Assembly: GCA_028023455.1 (NCBI GenBank)
Contig: JAQFVV010013369.1
Coordinates: 1-64,000 of the forward strand
Source: Epiperipatus broadwayi
Lineage: Eukaryota > Onychophora > Udeonychophora > Euonychophora > Peripatidae
Reading direction: 5' to 3'
Length of the DNA: 64,000 nucleotides
This document shows positions 34,790 through 47,051 of the stretch, one piece after another. The notes below the pieces were generated by a model, which saw only the letters and a program-made list of their open reading frames with translations, was not told where the DNA came from and ran no database searches. The translations under genes were made by a program, and so were the position numbers. How positions within the stretch are numbered: the stretch's first letter is position 1; each line of letters opens with the position of its first letter.

Positions 34790-34950
34790 GTTATAATTTT
34801 ATATATGACAATATTTAACGGCAAATCAATTAATCTCTTGCAGGAGAAGTGTTTCTATCAACAAACCTAATATCACAGTTGCTCAAGAGATCAGTTGAAG
34901 TCACATCAAACACAAATAAGTTCCTACTTAAATAGATTTACAATGCATAA
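34790..34950 (+). repeat. Dispersed repeat R3, copy 1
   Basis: Matches 58083-58245: CTTGCAGGA-AA-TGTTTCT-TCAA, AAACCTAATATCAC/AAACCTGATGTCATC, GAGATCA-GTGA-TCACATCAAA. Both copies lie a few hundred bases downstream (minus) of an NCKX exon. Unknown class. Confidence 0.55.
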
Positions 34951-35373
34951 ATTAATATTAAATTTAAACATAAATTTTGGCAATAACTTTATCCACTAAA
35001 ATTCATATTCAAACTTTAATATTAAATTGAGTGTTGTAAATCTGTTCACATAAACATTGATTGCTATATTTAATGAGATCTCAACAGGTCTTTGGAACTC
35101 ATATGTTCTATAAAAAGTTAGATTTTTCACCAAATGTTGCTATTTATAAGAATCTAAGTTTCATTAAGTTTCTAGGGATGTAAATAAATAACGCTAGAAT
35201 ATATATATAATAAGAGAGATAAATTTAAAAAAAAAAAAGCTAAATATGTTATTTACAAACTAAATATGTTTAGACTTATTTTAACATACATATATAATAA
35301 CTATAATTATAAAGTTATTTTTCTATAAACCACTGTAATATTTAATAATAATAAGCAATATTAAAATAGCTAC

Positions 35374-35475
35374 CTTTTTTAACAACTATAATGCTGGATA
35401 TAACATCTGGTATGCTTATTCCTGCAGCTAAAAATGTTAATCCCATAATATTATCAGGAATTCCAATTGTAAAGC
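35374..35475 (-). CDS. NCKX (SLC24) exchanger, internal exon with first half of alpha-2 repeat
   Basis: 102-nt exon. Acceptor GTTATAG|GCTTTAC, donor AAAAAAG|GTAGCT (GT present, rest weak). Phase 1 on both sides. It encodes FTIGIPDNIMGLTFLAAG followed by ISIPDVISSIIVVKK, the core of the alpha-2 repeat with the essential IPD aspartate. The common family motif AAGTSIPD is AAGISIPD here, an unusual Thr-to-Ile change at a conserved position. The left LTR of Gypsy-type element A begins only 474 bp upstream of this exon. A TA-rich tract precedes the acceptor. Confidence 0.92.
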
Positions 35476-35948
35476 CTATAACAATATATATATATATGTT
35501 AATATAAAAATTTTCGTGAACGACAAATATAAAAGAAATATCCACTCATATATAATTAGCTGCACCACTGCACTGTTAATTATATAAAGATGAAATTGTC
35601 TAATATAATTTTTACATATGCATAATAATATATTATAAAATTATATACATGGACTTTTATTTAGAAAAACTGGAATGAATTTTTTTATTTTTATTTTTTA
35701 ACTACCTATATATTTATTTATCCATTCACACACCATTTATCTATAATTCATTTGTTAGCATCAAAGGCATAAGAAGATGGCATCTATAAATATTATTATT
35801 TATTATAATAATTGAAAATTACTACTACTAACTTTATATACCTCTGAAAGATAAAAAGATATATAAAACATAGAAATGTTGTTTTAAGGTTAGTAGTTTT
35901 TACTAGATATTCCATGTCAAACAAGCAAGCACACACACACATATATAT

Positions 35949-37569
35949 TGTACCGGGTCGAACCGCTGAAACCACTTACTTATACATATATATAAGTTTT
36001 GGCCGGTTTCAAACTCCATAATACATTTATAATCTTATAAATGTGACTATCAACAATGGCCCATCTCGGCTGCTAGATTCAAACCCCTACTATCCAAATA
36101 CTTTATTTTTTTCAGGGTAAATCTTGGGGTGCCAGCTAGTCTGATGACTAACATATTCGGGCAGTAGGCTCATAATCCAGCACTCGAAACATTCCCTAAA
36201 ACTAGCTCAGTCTAATTTTAATTCAATAACAAAATTATACAAAATTAGTGGTGGAAAGAATTAATAAAAAGGTTGGTAAAAAAAATTGACTGACAGATAA
36301 AGTTTAAGTTTAAAGACATTTTATTTTAATTAACATTAATTAAGTTTAAAGATAATTTATTACCCAACATTAATTGATTAAATTTAAGCATCTTTATAAA
36401 TCTAATTTAACACACGCACATTTTTAAAGTAACACATTATAACATATATCTGGTGAAAAGCATAAATAATATGTGACATTGTTAAATTATCTCACATTCA
36501 CACACACGCATATCAATAGTTCATTTTATGCATGCTTAAGAGTTCAAATTACTTTACTCAGTAGGATTAATGAATTACAGCGGTGTCTACTACGTATAAA
36601 TGATAATAAATAAATGTTTACCTAGGATTTTTGGAACGTGGATATTGCTTGTTGTTGGCTGCTTCTGCTGCTTCTGATGGATTATATCGAACCGGTTAGA
36701 TTTGGACATTTCTTGAAGAGATTTTATGTGAATCCATTGGTCTTATTCTTGAAGACAGTTGAACATTTGACAGAGAATTTCTGAGTTGTTATGCAGACAT
36801 TATTTCACAGGCAGGTTTTGATGATCTTGTTGGACTAAAAAGGCTGAAGCACGAGCGTATATTTCCAAAAGCTGCTCAACAATGCATTTTTGTTTCTAAA
36901 TACATAATAGAAATGCACTGTTATCTCAACTGAAACAAGACTGTCATGGCAAACTAGACTGGAAAAACTGAACTCCGATAAAAAAAATCTGGCTATTTAT
37001 GTATCCGAATTGTTTTCGTTTTAATATCCTCCGGCAATAGGTGCAATAGGTGTTGTCGAAATTCCATTAGTAATTAATCCTATGACAACGTGTTTTTGAC
37101 GATTGTTTAATTAGTAGTAGCTTTCATAAACATATTGTTTTTATATCTTTAATTAGTAGCCCACCGCTGGTGAGGTTTTTTAAAATCTTTATTTAACTTA
37201 ATAGCCATCACTGTGTTTTCCAAATATAATTTCCTTTTTAACTTTCATTTACATATATATTTTTTTAATATTATTCTAACACGCATACATTTATTTACAC
37301 TCGCACGCACATATATAATTTATTATAATAAGCTTGAATGAAAAGAGATTTATATTTTTTTTTAAATTTTAAATTACTTATTTTTACGAATACTAATTTA
37401 GAAAAACTTTACTTTCTTTTATAACACTTTTAGTTTGACTTTAAGAAAAACCCCTTCCCACTTTTAATCTTTTATTTCAAACTCTTTTACAAAAGATTTT
37501 TTATTTTTTATTTTAATAATTTTTTTAGAAAAAATATTTTATATACATGTCCAAATTGACCTTGGCACA
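35949..37569 (-). repeat. Element A, left LTR (3' LTR)
   Basis: 1621 bp, starts TGTACCGGGTCGAACC, ends CCTTGGCACA. It differs from the right LTR by few substitutions and lacks about 45 bp present there (the right copy has ATGTGACGTGAGCGAACCAG through GACTCTCAAC, the left has ATGTGACTATCAAC). Confidence 0.88.
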
Positions 37570-37583
37570 TTACACCCCCTCTG
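37570..37583 (-). promoter_or_regulatory. Element A polypurine tract
   Basis: On minus CAGAGGGGGTGTAA lies directly before the 3' LTR start TGTGCC. Purine-rich core AGAGGGGG. Confidence 0.7.
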
Positions 37584-39281
37584 TTTTAGAGTAAAATGTG
37601 TTATTTTTGACCATTTTATCTCTTGCAATTTTAATTCTTGACTCTAAAGATTTATTAATTTATTATTTTTCTAAGTTAGCTTTCTAATATCTTTTACTTA
37701 AAATACAAAGGGCAGTCAGTTTTGACTATCATTTCCTTCTATCTATGCTGAATACATTGCTCACAATGATCTAAATCATGGATAATGACCACCAGGACAA
37801 ACTAATTTTGTGGCACAGGGATCTTTTGGAAACAACGTGGAAGCAGATTCGCTGGCTTACACCGACTTACACATGTATAAAATTGAAACTTCATTTGCCG
37901 ATTCTCTTGATCGGACTTGGAAAAAGAAAGGGTCGCTGCGAAATGGCAGGAATTTTCAACTGTCCATTTTTGACTTACACTTTGGAAAGAGGAATGATCC
38001 TTGACAAGTCCGTTATGAGTACTAAAACTTATCCAGTCAGCAGCTTTAAACATATCTTTAACTAAATTTATTTCTATACTACCCTCATTCCCTTTTGCTC
38101 TAGATAAATTCCTACACATGTGTATATGTGCAGCATAATTCTACACCTACTAATATTCTAGATATCAAGTTATTACTGGACTTGCTTACAGGGAATCTAT
38201 AATAAATAAATCCCTTTTTGCAGACATCATGAGGTGCAGCAGTGCCAAGAAAATAACCTAAAAGGATATCTGGATAAATACATTTAAGATACGCATCATG
38301 AGATATCGTATTTACCGAATATTACCAGTGTATGTATGCGCATATACACATGTATACTTACACACTCTTAATACACCTTAGATTGACTTTATATTTTTAT
38401 TACTAATCTTACATTATTTTTAAATTCATATGAACATTATTCTAACATTTGTATTAATCTAATCTCACAATATTATTTTCAACCCTTACTCAACTTTTTT
38501 ATCTATGTGCATGTATTCAGAAAAACTATTTTACTTTATTACGAACATTTTTCTTAATTAATATGTGCATTGATCACTTTTCCTAAGTATTGACCACTTC
38601 AAATTCTTATTTTTCTAGAGTGCATTTTTAGTTTTTATTTTCATCATTAGGTAATAAATGTAATGTTAAGAAAAGTAGGCAGTAAAGTATAAGGCAATTC
38701 AAACACACCGATAGATTTTGTGCTGATTTAAACCAACTTTTAATTTCTTTGCCCAAATACTCGCACACACCTCAATTCTAATTTAATACACTTTTTTTTT
38801 AAATTTTATTTGATAATGTTTTATTTTCATTAATACTTTCATTATACACTTATTTATTTCATTTTTATTTTTAAAGCATTATTTTGACTCTCCCCCCCCC
38901 TTTTTTTAAAAAAAAAAAATTTTCATTTTGCTTGTCTATTTTGATTTACACATTTATTTTGTTTGCGTCATGCTCCACTATGTTCTAGACTTATGAGCTG
39001 GGATTTAACATAACCGATAAGACATAATCGAGGGTTTTTGACATAAATTGTTTTATCGTTGCTTTGACATTTTAAAAACCTCTAAGATTTATTTTATTTT
39101 ACTAAGACTAACTTTAATCATTTTTAATTATTCAAACTAACTTGATACTCATTTTTACATTTATTTCATTAAACTTTGTTAAACATTTTCCATTATTTCG
39201 AGTCCATGGTCATTATATACTAGGTCAAGCCGGCGAATCCGTCAGATTACATATTTTTAATTTTTGTCTGGCAGTTCTTTA
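37584..39281. other. Element A internal region without clear coding capacity
   Basis: AT-rich, with short overlapping open frames on both strands at about 37780-38120. No Gypsy pol motif is visible. A C-run followed by T- and A-runs lies at about 38891-38930. Confidence 0.5.
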
Positions 39282-39842
39282 TTATTCAGCTCTCCAAATA
39301 ACTTGTGACCTAGCATTACATGTTCCTTTTTCTATATTTCCTTTGGCTATCACAAAGGCATTGAAGTCAGTTTGAGGGACTCTACTATATGGGCTTTTGT
39401 AAATCATCAGAATTTTTTTATAAATATGTTTCTGAGGATGACTCATGGAGTTATTTGTAATGTGCATGTTCGCACTCAGCTGGTCTGGCTTTTTTATTTC
39501 AGTTTGTGGGCTATTTTGACTACAATTTATTTGATTTACTTTTACAGTTAAATTTGTAACTTCAACTTTTATCTCTTCAATTATTTTTCTCTCTTCTATC
39601 TTATTTTTTTCTATTACTTGGTAAGCAGTCTCTATTTGATTTTCTACTTGTGCTTTAATCTCTTCTATTTCTTCCCTAATTTCTTCTTTTATTTTATTAT
39701 GGCCCATTTCGATCTGGTCCTTTAGCTTTTCAAGCATTTCAGCTTGCCCTTCCAATTTACTCTTCATTTCATTATTTTGGTTTTTAAGCTCTTCGGCTAT
39801 TTTTTTATATTCTTTGGCTGTTTCTTTTTGTTTTTCAAACAT
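39282..39842 (-). CDS. Element A gag-like coiled-coil ORF (probably truncated)
   Basis: 186 codons. Residues about 1-100 are Glu/Lys-rich with heptad-like spacing (KEYKKIAEELKNQNNEMKSK ... IKEEIREEIEEIKAQVEN), typical of the N-terminal coiled coil of many Gypsy Gag proteins. The C-terminal portion has SRVPQTDFNAFVIAKGNIEK, where a Gag capsid would start, and soon ends. Near the leader, 40085-40320 resembles 45060-45300 of element B, which supports this being the gag position. No zinc knuckle. Function as Gag is inferred from position only. Confidence 0.5.
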   Translation of the reverse strand: MFEKQKETAKEYKKIAEELKNQNNEMKSKLEGQAEMLEKLKDQIEMGHNKIKEEIREEIEEIKAQVENQIETAYQVIEKNKIEERKIIEEIKVEVTNLTVKVNQINCSQNSPQTEIKKPDQLSANMHITNNSMSHPQKHIYKKILMIYKSPYSRVPQTDFNAFVIAKGNIEKGTCNARSQVIWRAE

Positions 39843-40366
39843 GCTAGTTAGTAAAGCTATGATTTCTCTTTTTTCCTTGTTGGGGCTATTTTCTATATTT
39901 TTACCTTGAGTCCCTATTTTGGCTTTATTTTTATTTTTTTATAATTTTAAACACTTTTTATCATTATTTTTAATACCGTATTTTATTTACTTTAATAAGT
40001 TTACTAATTTCTATTTTATTTATTTCTTACTAAACTGGAAATACACGCTGACTCCGCCCCTTCTTTGTCCATATTTCTCCACCTGATCTTAATGCTTTAA
40101 CTCCGCCCAAACATCCAACTGTCTCTGATTTAACATAATGATTTATTTTAGATAATGTAAATAGCGTAAATCTCTTTTCACTTAAAGAAAACAAAGTTTT
40201 CAGTCAATTCTTTTTAAAAAAAAAAAAAAATTACAACGCTTTAACATACGTAATTTAGCTTTTGTATAGAAATTTTTTTTTTAAACAAGAAACAAAGTAG
40301 TTATTTACTATTGTTTCTTAGGTCCAGCCCCAAATGTTGGGAAAGCCATTTATGTACTGGGTCGAA

Positions 40367-40383
40367 CCCCACATTGGGCGCCA
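40367..40383 (-). promoter_or_regulatory. Element A primer-binding site
   Basis: On minus TGGCGCCCAATGTGGGG starts 4 nt inside the 5' LTR. It begins with TGG (complement of a tRNA CCA end) and has the TGGCGCCCAAxGTGGGG form common in Gypsy-type elements. The matching tRNA is not determined. Confidence 0.8.
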
Positions 40384-40387
40384 TTTA

Positions 40388-42052
40388 TGTACTGGGTCAA
40401 AACTCTGAAACCACTTACTTATATGTATATATAAGTTTTGGTCAGTTTCAAACTCTTTTGCAATACATTTATAATCTTATAAATGTGACGTGAGCGAACC
40501 AGCAGGTTCGAGCAAAATGAGAGATCTTATTGATAGCTTTGACTCTCAACAATGGCCCATCTCAGCTATTAGATTCAAACCCCTACTATCCAAATACTTT
40601 ATTTGTTTTGGGTAAACCCCGGAGTGCCAGCTAGTCTGATGACTAACATATTCGGGCAGTAGGCTCATAATCCAGCATTTGAAACATTCCCTAAAACTAG
40701 CTCAGTCTAATTTTAATTCAATAACAAAATTATACAAAATTAGTGGTGGAAAGAATTAATAAAAAGGTTGGTAAAAAGAATTGACTGACAAATAAAGTTT
40801 AAGTTTGAAGACATTTTATTTTAATTAACATTAATCAAGTTTAAAGATAATTTATTACCCAACATTAATTGACTAACATCTTTATAAATCTAATTTAACA
40901 CACGCACATTTTTAAAGTAACACATTATAACATATATCTGGTGAAAAGCATAAATAATATGTGACATTGTTAAATTATCTCACATTCACACACACGCATA
41001 TCAATAGTTCATTTTATGCATGCTTAAGAGTTCAAATTACTTTACTCAGTAGTATTAACGAATTACAGTGGTGGCTACTATGTATAAATGATAATAAATA
41101 AATGTTTACCTAGGATTTTTGGAACGTGGATATTGCTTGTTGTTGGCTGCTTCTGCAGCTTCTGATGGATTATATCTAACCGGTTAGATTTGGATGTTTC
41201 TTGAAGAGATTTTATGCGAATCCATTGGTCTTATTCTTGAAGACAATTGAACATTTGACAGAGGATTTCTGAGTTGTTATGCAGACATTATTTCACAGGC
41301 AGGTTTTGATGATCTTGTTGGACTAAAAAGGCTAAAGCATGAGCGTATATTTCCAAAAGCTGCTCAACAATGGATTTTTGTTTCTAAATACATAATAGAA
41401 ATGCACTGTTATCTCGACTGAAACAAGACTGTCATGGCAAACTAGATTGGAAAAACTGAACTCCAATAAAAAAATCTGGCTATTTATGTATCCGAATTGT
41501 TTTCATTTTAATATCCTTTGGCAATAGATGCAATAGGTGTTGTCGAAATTCCATTAGTAATTAATCCTATGACATGTTTTTGACGATTGTTTAATTAGTA
41601 GTAGCTTTCATAAACGTATTGTTTTTATATCTTTAATTAGTAGCCCACCACTGGTGTGGTTTTTTAAAATCTTTATTTAACTTAATAGCCATCACTGTGT
41701 TTTCCAAATATAATTTCTTTTTTAGCTTTCATTTACATATATATTTTTTTAATATTATTCTAACACGCATACATTTATTTACACTCATATGCACATATAT
41801 AATTTATTATAATAAACTTGAATGAAAAGAGATTTATATTTTTTTTAAATTTTAAATTAATTATTTTTATGAATACTAATTTATAAAAACTTTACTTTCT
41901 TTTATAACACTTTTAGTTTGACTTTAAGAAAAACCCCTTCCCACTTTTAATCTTTTATTTCAAACTCTTTTACGAAAAATTTTTATTTTTTATTTAATAA
42001 TTTTTTTAGACAAAATTATTTTATATACATGTACCAAATTGGCCTTGGCACA
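40388..42052 (-). repeat. Element A, right LTR (5' LTR)
   Basis: 1665 bp, starts TGTACTGGGTCAAAAC, ends CCTTGGCACA|ATATAT. The inner structure parallels the LTR of element B: CAATAGTTCAT..., ACCTAGGATTTTTGGAACG, GAAAAGAGATTTATATTT. Confidence 0.88.
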
Positions 42053-42445
42053 ATATATATATATACAGTAATGGATAAAAAGAAAGATAATGATAAATAC
42101 AAATAAGGGTTAATATAAATTTAAATACAAAAAATATATAAAAGAGTTCAAATAAAATAGTTAAACTCAATATATTCATAATACTAAATAGTACTAAGAT
42201 TAAGTTAAGAATTATTATTCCAAAAGCATTCGAAATTTGCTTTTCTAGATTGAAATTTAAAATGAATTTTAAAGTATCACACATTTTTAAATAGAAAGTT
42301 AACTTTTGGAAATCTTAATACCATCTCTGATCATCATTATTTAAAATTATTACTGTAATTCCCACATGCCCACCAGTTGATTGCATAATTTCTCAGAATG
42401 TTTGGATCATAGTTGCATATGTTTGGAATGAGCTCAAAAAGCAAG
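42053..42445. other. Junction between elements A and B
   Basis: (AT)n at 42053-42064 follows the LTR of A. Then AT-rich sequence with no recognised motif, up to the broken RNase H end of element B. Confidence 0.5.
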
Positions 42446-42515
42446 CTAAACTGAATTGGTTAATGATATAAATAAAATGACAATATATTTACAAACAATG
42501 TATATATATAATATA

Positions 42516-42850
42516 ATAAGTGTGCTAATAGCTCTAAACAAGCTCCATCTTATTAGCCTGCTATTATTCAGGAAGCTATGATTAATAAATTCAAAACTCT
42601 TTTGGTCAGTGATTACTACCATTTCAGAGCCTACTAAATACTGCCAGAATTTCTTGAATGCCCACACAACAGCCAGGGCTTCTTTCTCAGTTACAGTGTA
42701 ATTCACTTCCAGTCCTTTTAGTAAATGGCTAATGAAACAAAGAACTCTGTGCTGCCCCCTTCCTGTATCTGAAACAGTGTAGCACCCAATCCAAACCCAC
42801 TGCTGTCTGTTTGTACGAAGAATGGTTTGTCGAAATCGGGATATGACAGC
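42516..42850 (-). pseudogene. Element B RNase H, truncated
   Basis: The minus frames give PFFVQTDSSGFGLGATLFQI (about 42740-42820), then MNYTVTEKEALAVVWAFKKF and VVITDQKSFEFI...RLIRWSL, the classic Gypsy RNase H order. The frame shifts between the two parts, and the domain ends abruptly in AT-rich sequence. Confidence 0.82.
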
Positions 42851-43059
42851 ATAACTTTATTTTAAAATCCTGCCTTCACGCTCTGAAAACTATGCTCATG
42901 CTGTTCATTCCACATCCATGGTTTCCCTTTTCTTAATAACTGCAGTAACAGCTCCATGTCAAGTGAAAAATTTTTATAAAATCGATTATAGAAATTACAT
43001 AGTCTGAGAAAAGAATTAATATGTTTTTTATTCCAGGGCATGGGAAATTCCTGAATTGC

Positions 43060-43745
43060 TCAGATTTTTTCAGGATTAGGTAATATTCCTCTTTTGGTAA
43101 TTATATGACCTAAAAACTTGACCTTTTCAGTCATTATCTTACTCTTGTTTAAATTAATTCGAATTCCCTTTCTCTCACACTCCCCCAGCAACATTTTGAA
43201 ATGCACAAAGTGCTCATCTAAGCTTTCTGATGCCACCACAATGTCATCCACATACCTTATAACTACATTCTTAATATCCTCTGACAACACCTGATCCAGA
43301 CATTGTATAAGCCCAACTCCACTATTTTTTAGCCCGAAGGGAATCTGGTTAAAATTGTATGCACGTCCATTATATTTAAATGCAGTATATTTCTGATCCT
43401 CTGGATGAAGTTTCATTTGCCAATAGCTGGCAGTTAAATTGAATGTCGAAAATATTTCCTTTTTTTGAAATTGCAATAAAAATTCGCTCATAGGTTACAG
43501 AGCATCAGTATCAGCTACTGTTATCTTATTTAACTTCCAGGCACCAAACACAAACAAATTGATCCATCATTTTTTAAATTGTTACAATGGGGTTGTTAAA
43601 GGGAGACAAACATTGATATAATCACCCATTTAAGCATTTTGTCTATCTGTTCTTTTACTTTATGTCTATATTGATGAGGTATAGGGTATGCATGGGCTTG
43701 ATATAGCTGGTCTTTCATAAACCTTATCCTGTGTTCATACCCTTG
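43060..43745 (-). pseudogene. Element B reverse transcriptase
   Basis: The open frame 43491-43060 has KEIFSTFNLTASYWQMKLHP (motif A; FSTLDL.SGYWQI expected), TAFKYNGRAYNFNQIPFGLK (motif B area), VVIRYVDDIVVAS (motif C with YVDD) and KSKIMTEKVKFLGHIITKRG. Upstream 43745-43500 encodes the fingers (KVKEQIDKMLKWVI) with stops. The conserved SxD of motif A is TAS here, so the catalytic Asp of motif A is lost. Confidence 0.9.
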
Positions 43746-43747
43746 AA

Positions 43748-44284
43748 TTACCCCAGGAACCTTGGAAAATATGCTTTCATATCTATTGAATAGTTTTTCA
43801 GTTGGTCTCTTTGATTATCATTTATACATCTTGACTCATCCACCTTTTCCCCTATCTCTATTTCCATTCCTGCACTTTGGGCACCACTCTGTTTATTTAC
43901 TACATCCTTTTGGTGTTTTGTAAACGGAATTATTATGTTGTTTATTTCTGCCTGACTTCGTTTATAATCCAATACACAGCCTGTTTTGTACTTGAAGTCC
44001 GAGCCTAATAGGACCTCATGAACCAGACCCTCCAAAATCAACAGCATGTTCCTGTATTCTCCATCTTCCATATGTAATTTCACCCATGCCTGTTTGGATG
44101 CCAACTTTGCCTTCTTACCATTAGCCATCAAAATGTATACTGTTTTTAACAGCAATATTTTAATTTCCAGGTCAAGGTCACTTATTTTATTAAATATTTC
44201 CTGTGACATTACCAATACCTCACTCCCCACATCGAACAACGAACTAGTTACAATCCCTCTATCCTTATATCTATCTTTGGACAA
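43748..44284 (-). pseudogene. Element B aspartic protease region
   Basis: SSLFDVGSEVLVMSQEIF corresponds to the retropepsin active site, where D-T/S-G is expected; here it is DVG, which would be inactive. LLILEGLVHEVLLGSDFKYK matches the later 'E..HEVLLG.DF' segment. The C-terminal part (PFTKHQKDVVNKQ...) links to RT. Confidence 0.82.
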
Positions 44285-44355
44285 CTCTGAGGTGCCATTA
44301 TGGATGTGCTCTTTTCTCCACTACATACCAGATTCACTACTTGCATACAATAAAT

Positions 44356-44995
44356 TTATGCATTTCCATCCTCATCCTGACCATCCACCACTCCCCTATT
44401 GTTGTCCAATGCCATTAGTATTCCAGCCATCTGCTCTACCATTTGCTTACCAATCATTATTTGTTCCACATTCCCAGGTAAATCATGCCTAACTATACAC
44501 ATAATATGCTGCTCCGACAATGTGTATGCTGTGATTGATCTCATTTTTACTATTTGTCTATAAAAATGTAATAAATAACTCTCTTGGCTGCCACCTGTCC
44601 TGCTCTATTTGAAACTTAACCTTTTTCTGAAGCCCCTCCCCCCAATAATTTGCCAACAGTGAACACTTGTATTCACCAAAAATTGCCGATTTTACATGTA
44701 ATGAGTTCCACCAGAGCTGAGCTTCTCCCTGTATGTGACTGCAAGCTAAGGCAATTCTTGCTCCCTCGCTTAAACTATTCAAGATGCAATAGCATTCCAA
44801 GCTCTCTAAGTGATCACTTGGATTCTCCCCTCTGTTCCCTGAAAATGTTTTTACTTTTAGCAGCTGATTTACTGCCTCCATTTTATGTATGTGCACCCAT
44901 GCTTTTATATTCTCATGTTCATTTTCTAACACCTCTACTCTTTTTATTAATCCCTCCAACTCTATATCTTTTTCCATTTCTCTATTTTGAAACAA
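44356..44995 (-). pseudogene. Element B gag remnant
   Basis: The frame 44995-44558 begins MFQNREMEKDIELEGLIKR (coiled-coil-like) and has VKTFSGNRGENPSDHLESLE, then LACSHIQGEAQLWWNSL. The 'F.G....P..hl..l' followed by 'A...I.G.A..WW' is the retrotransposon Gag capsid pattern. The frame breaks after EQDRWQP; a shifted frame at 44544-44356 continues. No CCHC knuckle seen. Confidence 0.8.
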
Positions 44996-45308
44996 TATTT
45001 TTTTTGACTAAATTTAAATACGAATTGTTTATTTATTTCTTTTTACACGGGACATATGACTGACTCCACCCCCTTGTTTTTTTAACTCCACCCAAAACAT
45101 CTAACTGTCTTTAATTTAAAAGAATAATTTATTTTAAACAATGTAAACATCAAAATCTCTTTTCATTTAAAGAAAAAAAAGTTTCGGTCAATTCTTTTTT
45201 TTTTTAATTAAAACACTTTAAAATATGTAATTTAGCTTTTCTTTAAAATTTTTTTATTTTCAAACAAGAAACAAAGTATTTAATTACTGTTGTTTCTTAG
45301 GTTCAGCG

Positions 45309-45326
45309 CAACCACATAGGGAGTCA
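45309..45326 (-). promoter_or_regulatory. Element B primer-binding-site-like sequence
   Basis: On minus TGACTCCCTATGTGGTTG lies 3 nt inside the LTR end, at the position of the element A site. It starts TGA instead of TGG, so it is mutated or pairs with a different primer. Confidence 0.45.
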
Positions 45327-45329
45327 ATT

Positions 45330-47051
45330 TGCACCAGGTTCGAACCATAGAAGATCCCACATACTCTACTTGCTGGGTTTAACTGGGTTTAAACCTTATT
45401 TCTAATAAATGTATAATCTTAAATTATAAATATAACGTGAACAAACCGGCATGTTCGAGCAGAGTGGAGAATATTATTGATAGCAGAGCTGTCAATAATA
45501 CCCGCGATCAGACCGAGCTATGCAACACATAACACGATCACATTTCCAGATTGTGGCCCACTTCAACTGCTAGATTCAAACTACTATCCCCAAACACTTT
45601 ATTTGTTTCAGAGTAAACCCCAGGTGCCAGCTACTTTCAGAACTAACATGTTTATACAGAAGGCCCATAATCCAATGCTCGAAAAATCCATTAACTAGCT
45701 CAATCTATTGTAATACATTCACAAATTATTGTTTCAATTAGTGGCAAAAGAATTGACCGACAGAACTAAGCTTTAAGTTTAAAAGACAATTTATTTTAAT
45801 TAACATTTATTATACTAATTTAAAATACTTTTATAAATCTTATTTAACTAACATAACACTGGTATAATGATCACACACATTCTTAATTCACACACTATAA
45901 TATCATATAACAAAGCATTAAATAATATTTGACATTTAAAAAAACACATCAATAGTTCATCTATGTATGCTATAGCGTTCATATTACTTGACTCGAGGAG
46001 GCTTCAACTAATGCGATGGCTACTTTCGAAATGAGAATAAGAAAATATTATTACCTAGGATTTTAGAATGTGGACTTCTTCTTGCTGCTGTTAAATTTAT
46101 TTTTGTAGAGGACTTTGTTCTTCCTGGTTGCTGCTTCTAGTGAGAATATTTCCAGCCGGCTGGGATGTATTCTTGAGGAGTTTTATTATTATTCATTGAC
46201 ACTATTCTTGGAGACAGTTAAATATTGATGGAGAATTTCGAGTTGTTAGGCAAACATCATCCTTTTCCAGGCAGGTTGGATGTTCACTGGACTCAGGCTA
46301 GAGAAAGTCGTATGATTCTGATGATTAGCACTGCATTATCAGCTGATCGATTGACTGATTCAATATCAACTGCACAATCTAAATTGTAATCTCAACTGAT
46401 TGTCCAATAAAAAACTTGACTATTTATACTTAAGGCCTGTTGTCATTTTGATGTCTGCCAGCAATATCTGTTGTTGAAATTCCTTCCTTGTTTTTAATCG
46501 CATTCCTTTGATAAGCTTTTAATTATGTGTTTTGGAGATTGTTTAATTAGCATCCATGTAAACATGTTGTTTTTACATTTTTAATTAGTAGCCATCGCTG
46601 TGTTTTTCAATGATAATTTTCTATATCATTTTTTTTAATATTTAATATGCATACATTTATTATATTTATAATTGCACATATATTTTTTACTATTAAGCTC
46701 ACATTAATTCATAATTTATGCACATATATAATTTATAATCAATTCACTATTTAGTTTTTAAAATGATTTTTTTTCTTCTTTAACTTAAATAAAAAGAGAT
46801 TTATATTTTTAAACTTTAAGTTATATTTCAACTAATAATAATAAAAAAAAAACCTTACTTCTTTTATAAAACTTTTAGTTTGATGTTTCTAAAACAACCC
46901 CCCTCCTCCCTTCTAATTAATTAATTGTAACGTTTATTTCAAAAAACCCTTTGACTTTTAATTTTATGTTTTAAAAACAAAGTGCATTTTATTTTAATAG
47001 TAATTTCTTTTTTTAGGCACAATGAGATATATGTACAAATGCAATCTAGGT

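Larger units (their letters stand above)
35949..42052 (-). mobile_element. Gypsy-type LTR element A, complete ends, non-autonomous
   Basis: Two similar LTRs (35949-37569 and 40388-42052), both TG...CA, enclose only 2.8 kb. A primer-binding site lies beside the right LTR and a purine-rich tract beside the left, so transcription runs on minus. The only plausible ORF is a coiled-coil gag-like start. No protease, RT, RNase H or integrase was found, so it would need another element's enzymes. It is inserted between (CA)n(TA)n and (AT)n tracts; the target duplication is hidden in the AT repeats. It lies 474 bp upstream of the NCKX exon 35374-35475. Confidence 0.88.

Noticed and set aside
37778-38065. 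Plus-strand 95-codon frame inside element A
   Set aside because: Element A is read on minus; no motif supports the plus frame.
42021-42284. 87-codon hydrophobic frame on minus
   Set aside because: AT-rich low-complexity frame reaching into the LTR; no motif, no conserved partner.
44046-45063. Plus-strand frames of 148 and 137 codons
   Set aside because: Antisense shadows of the gag and protease of element B.
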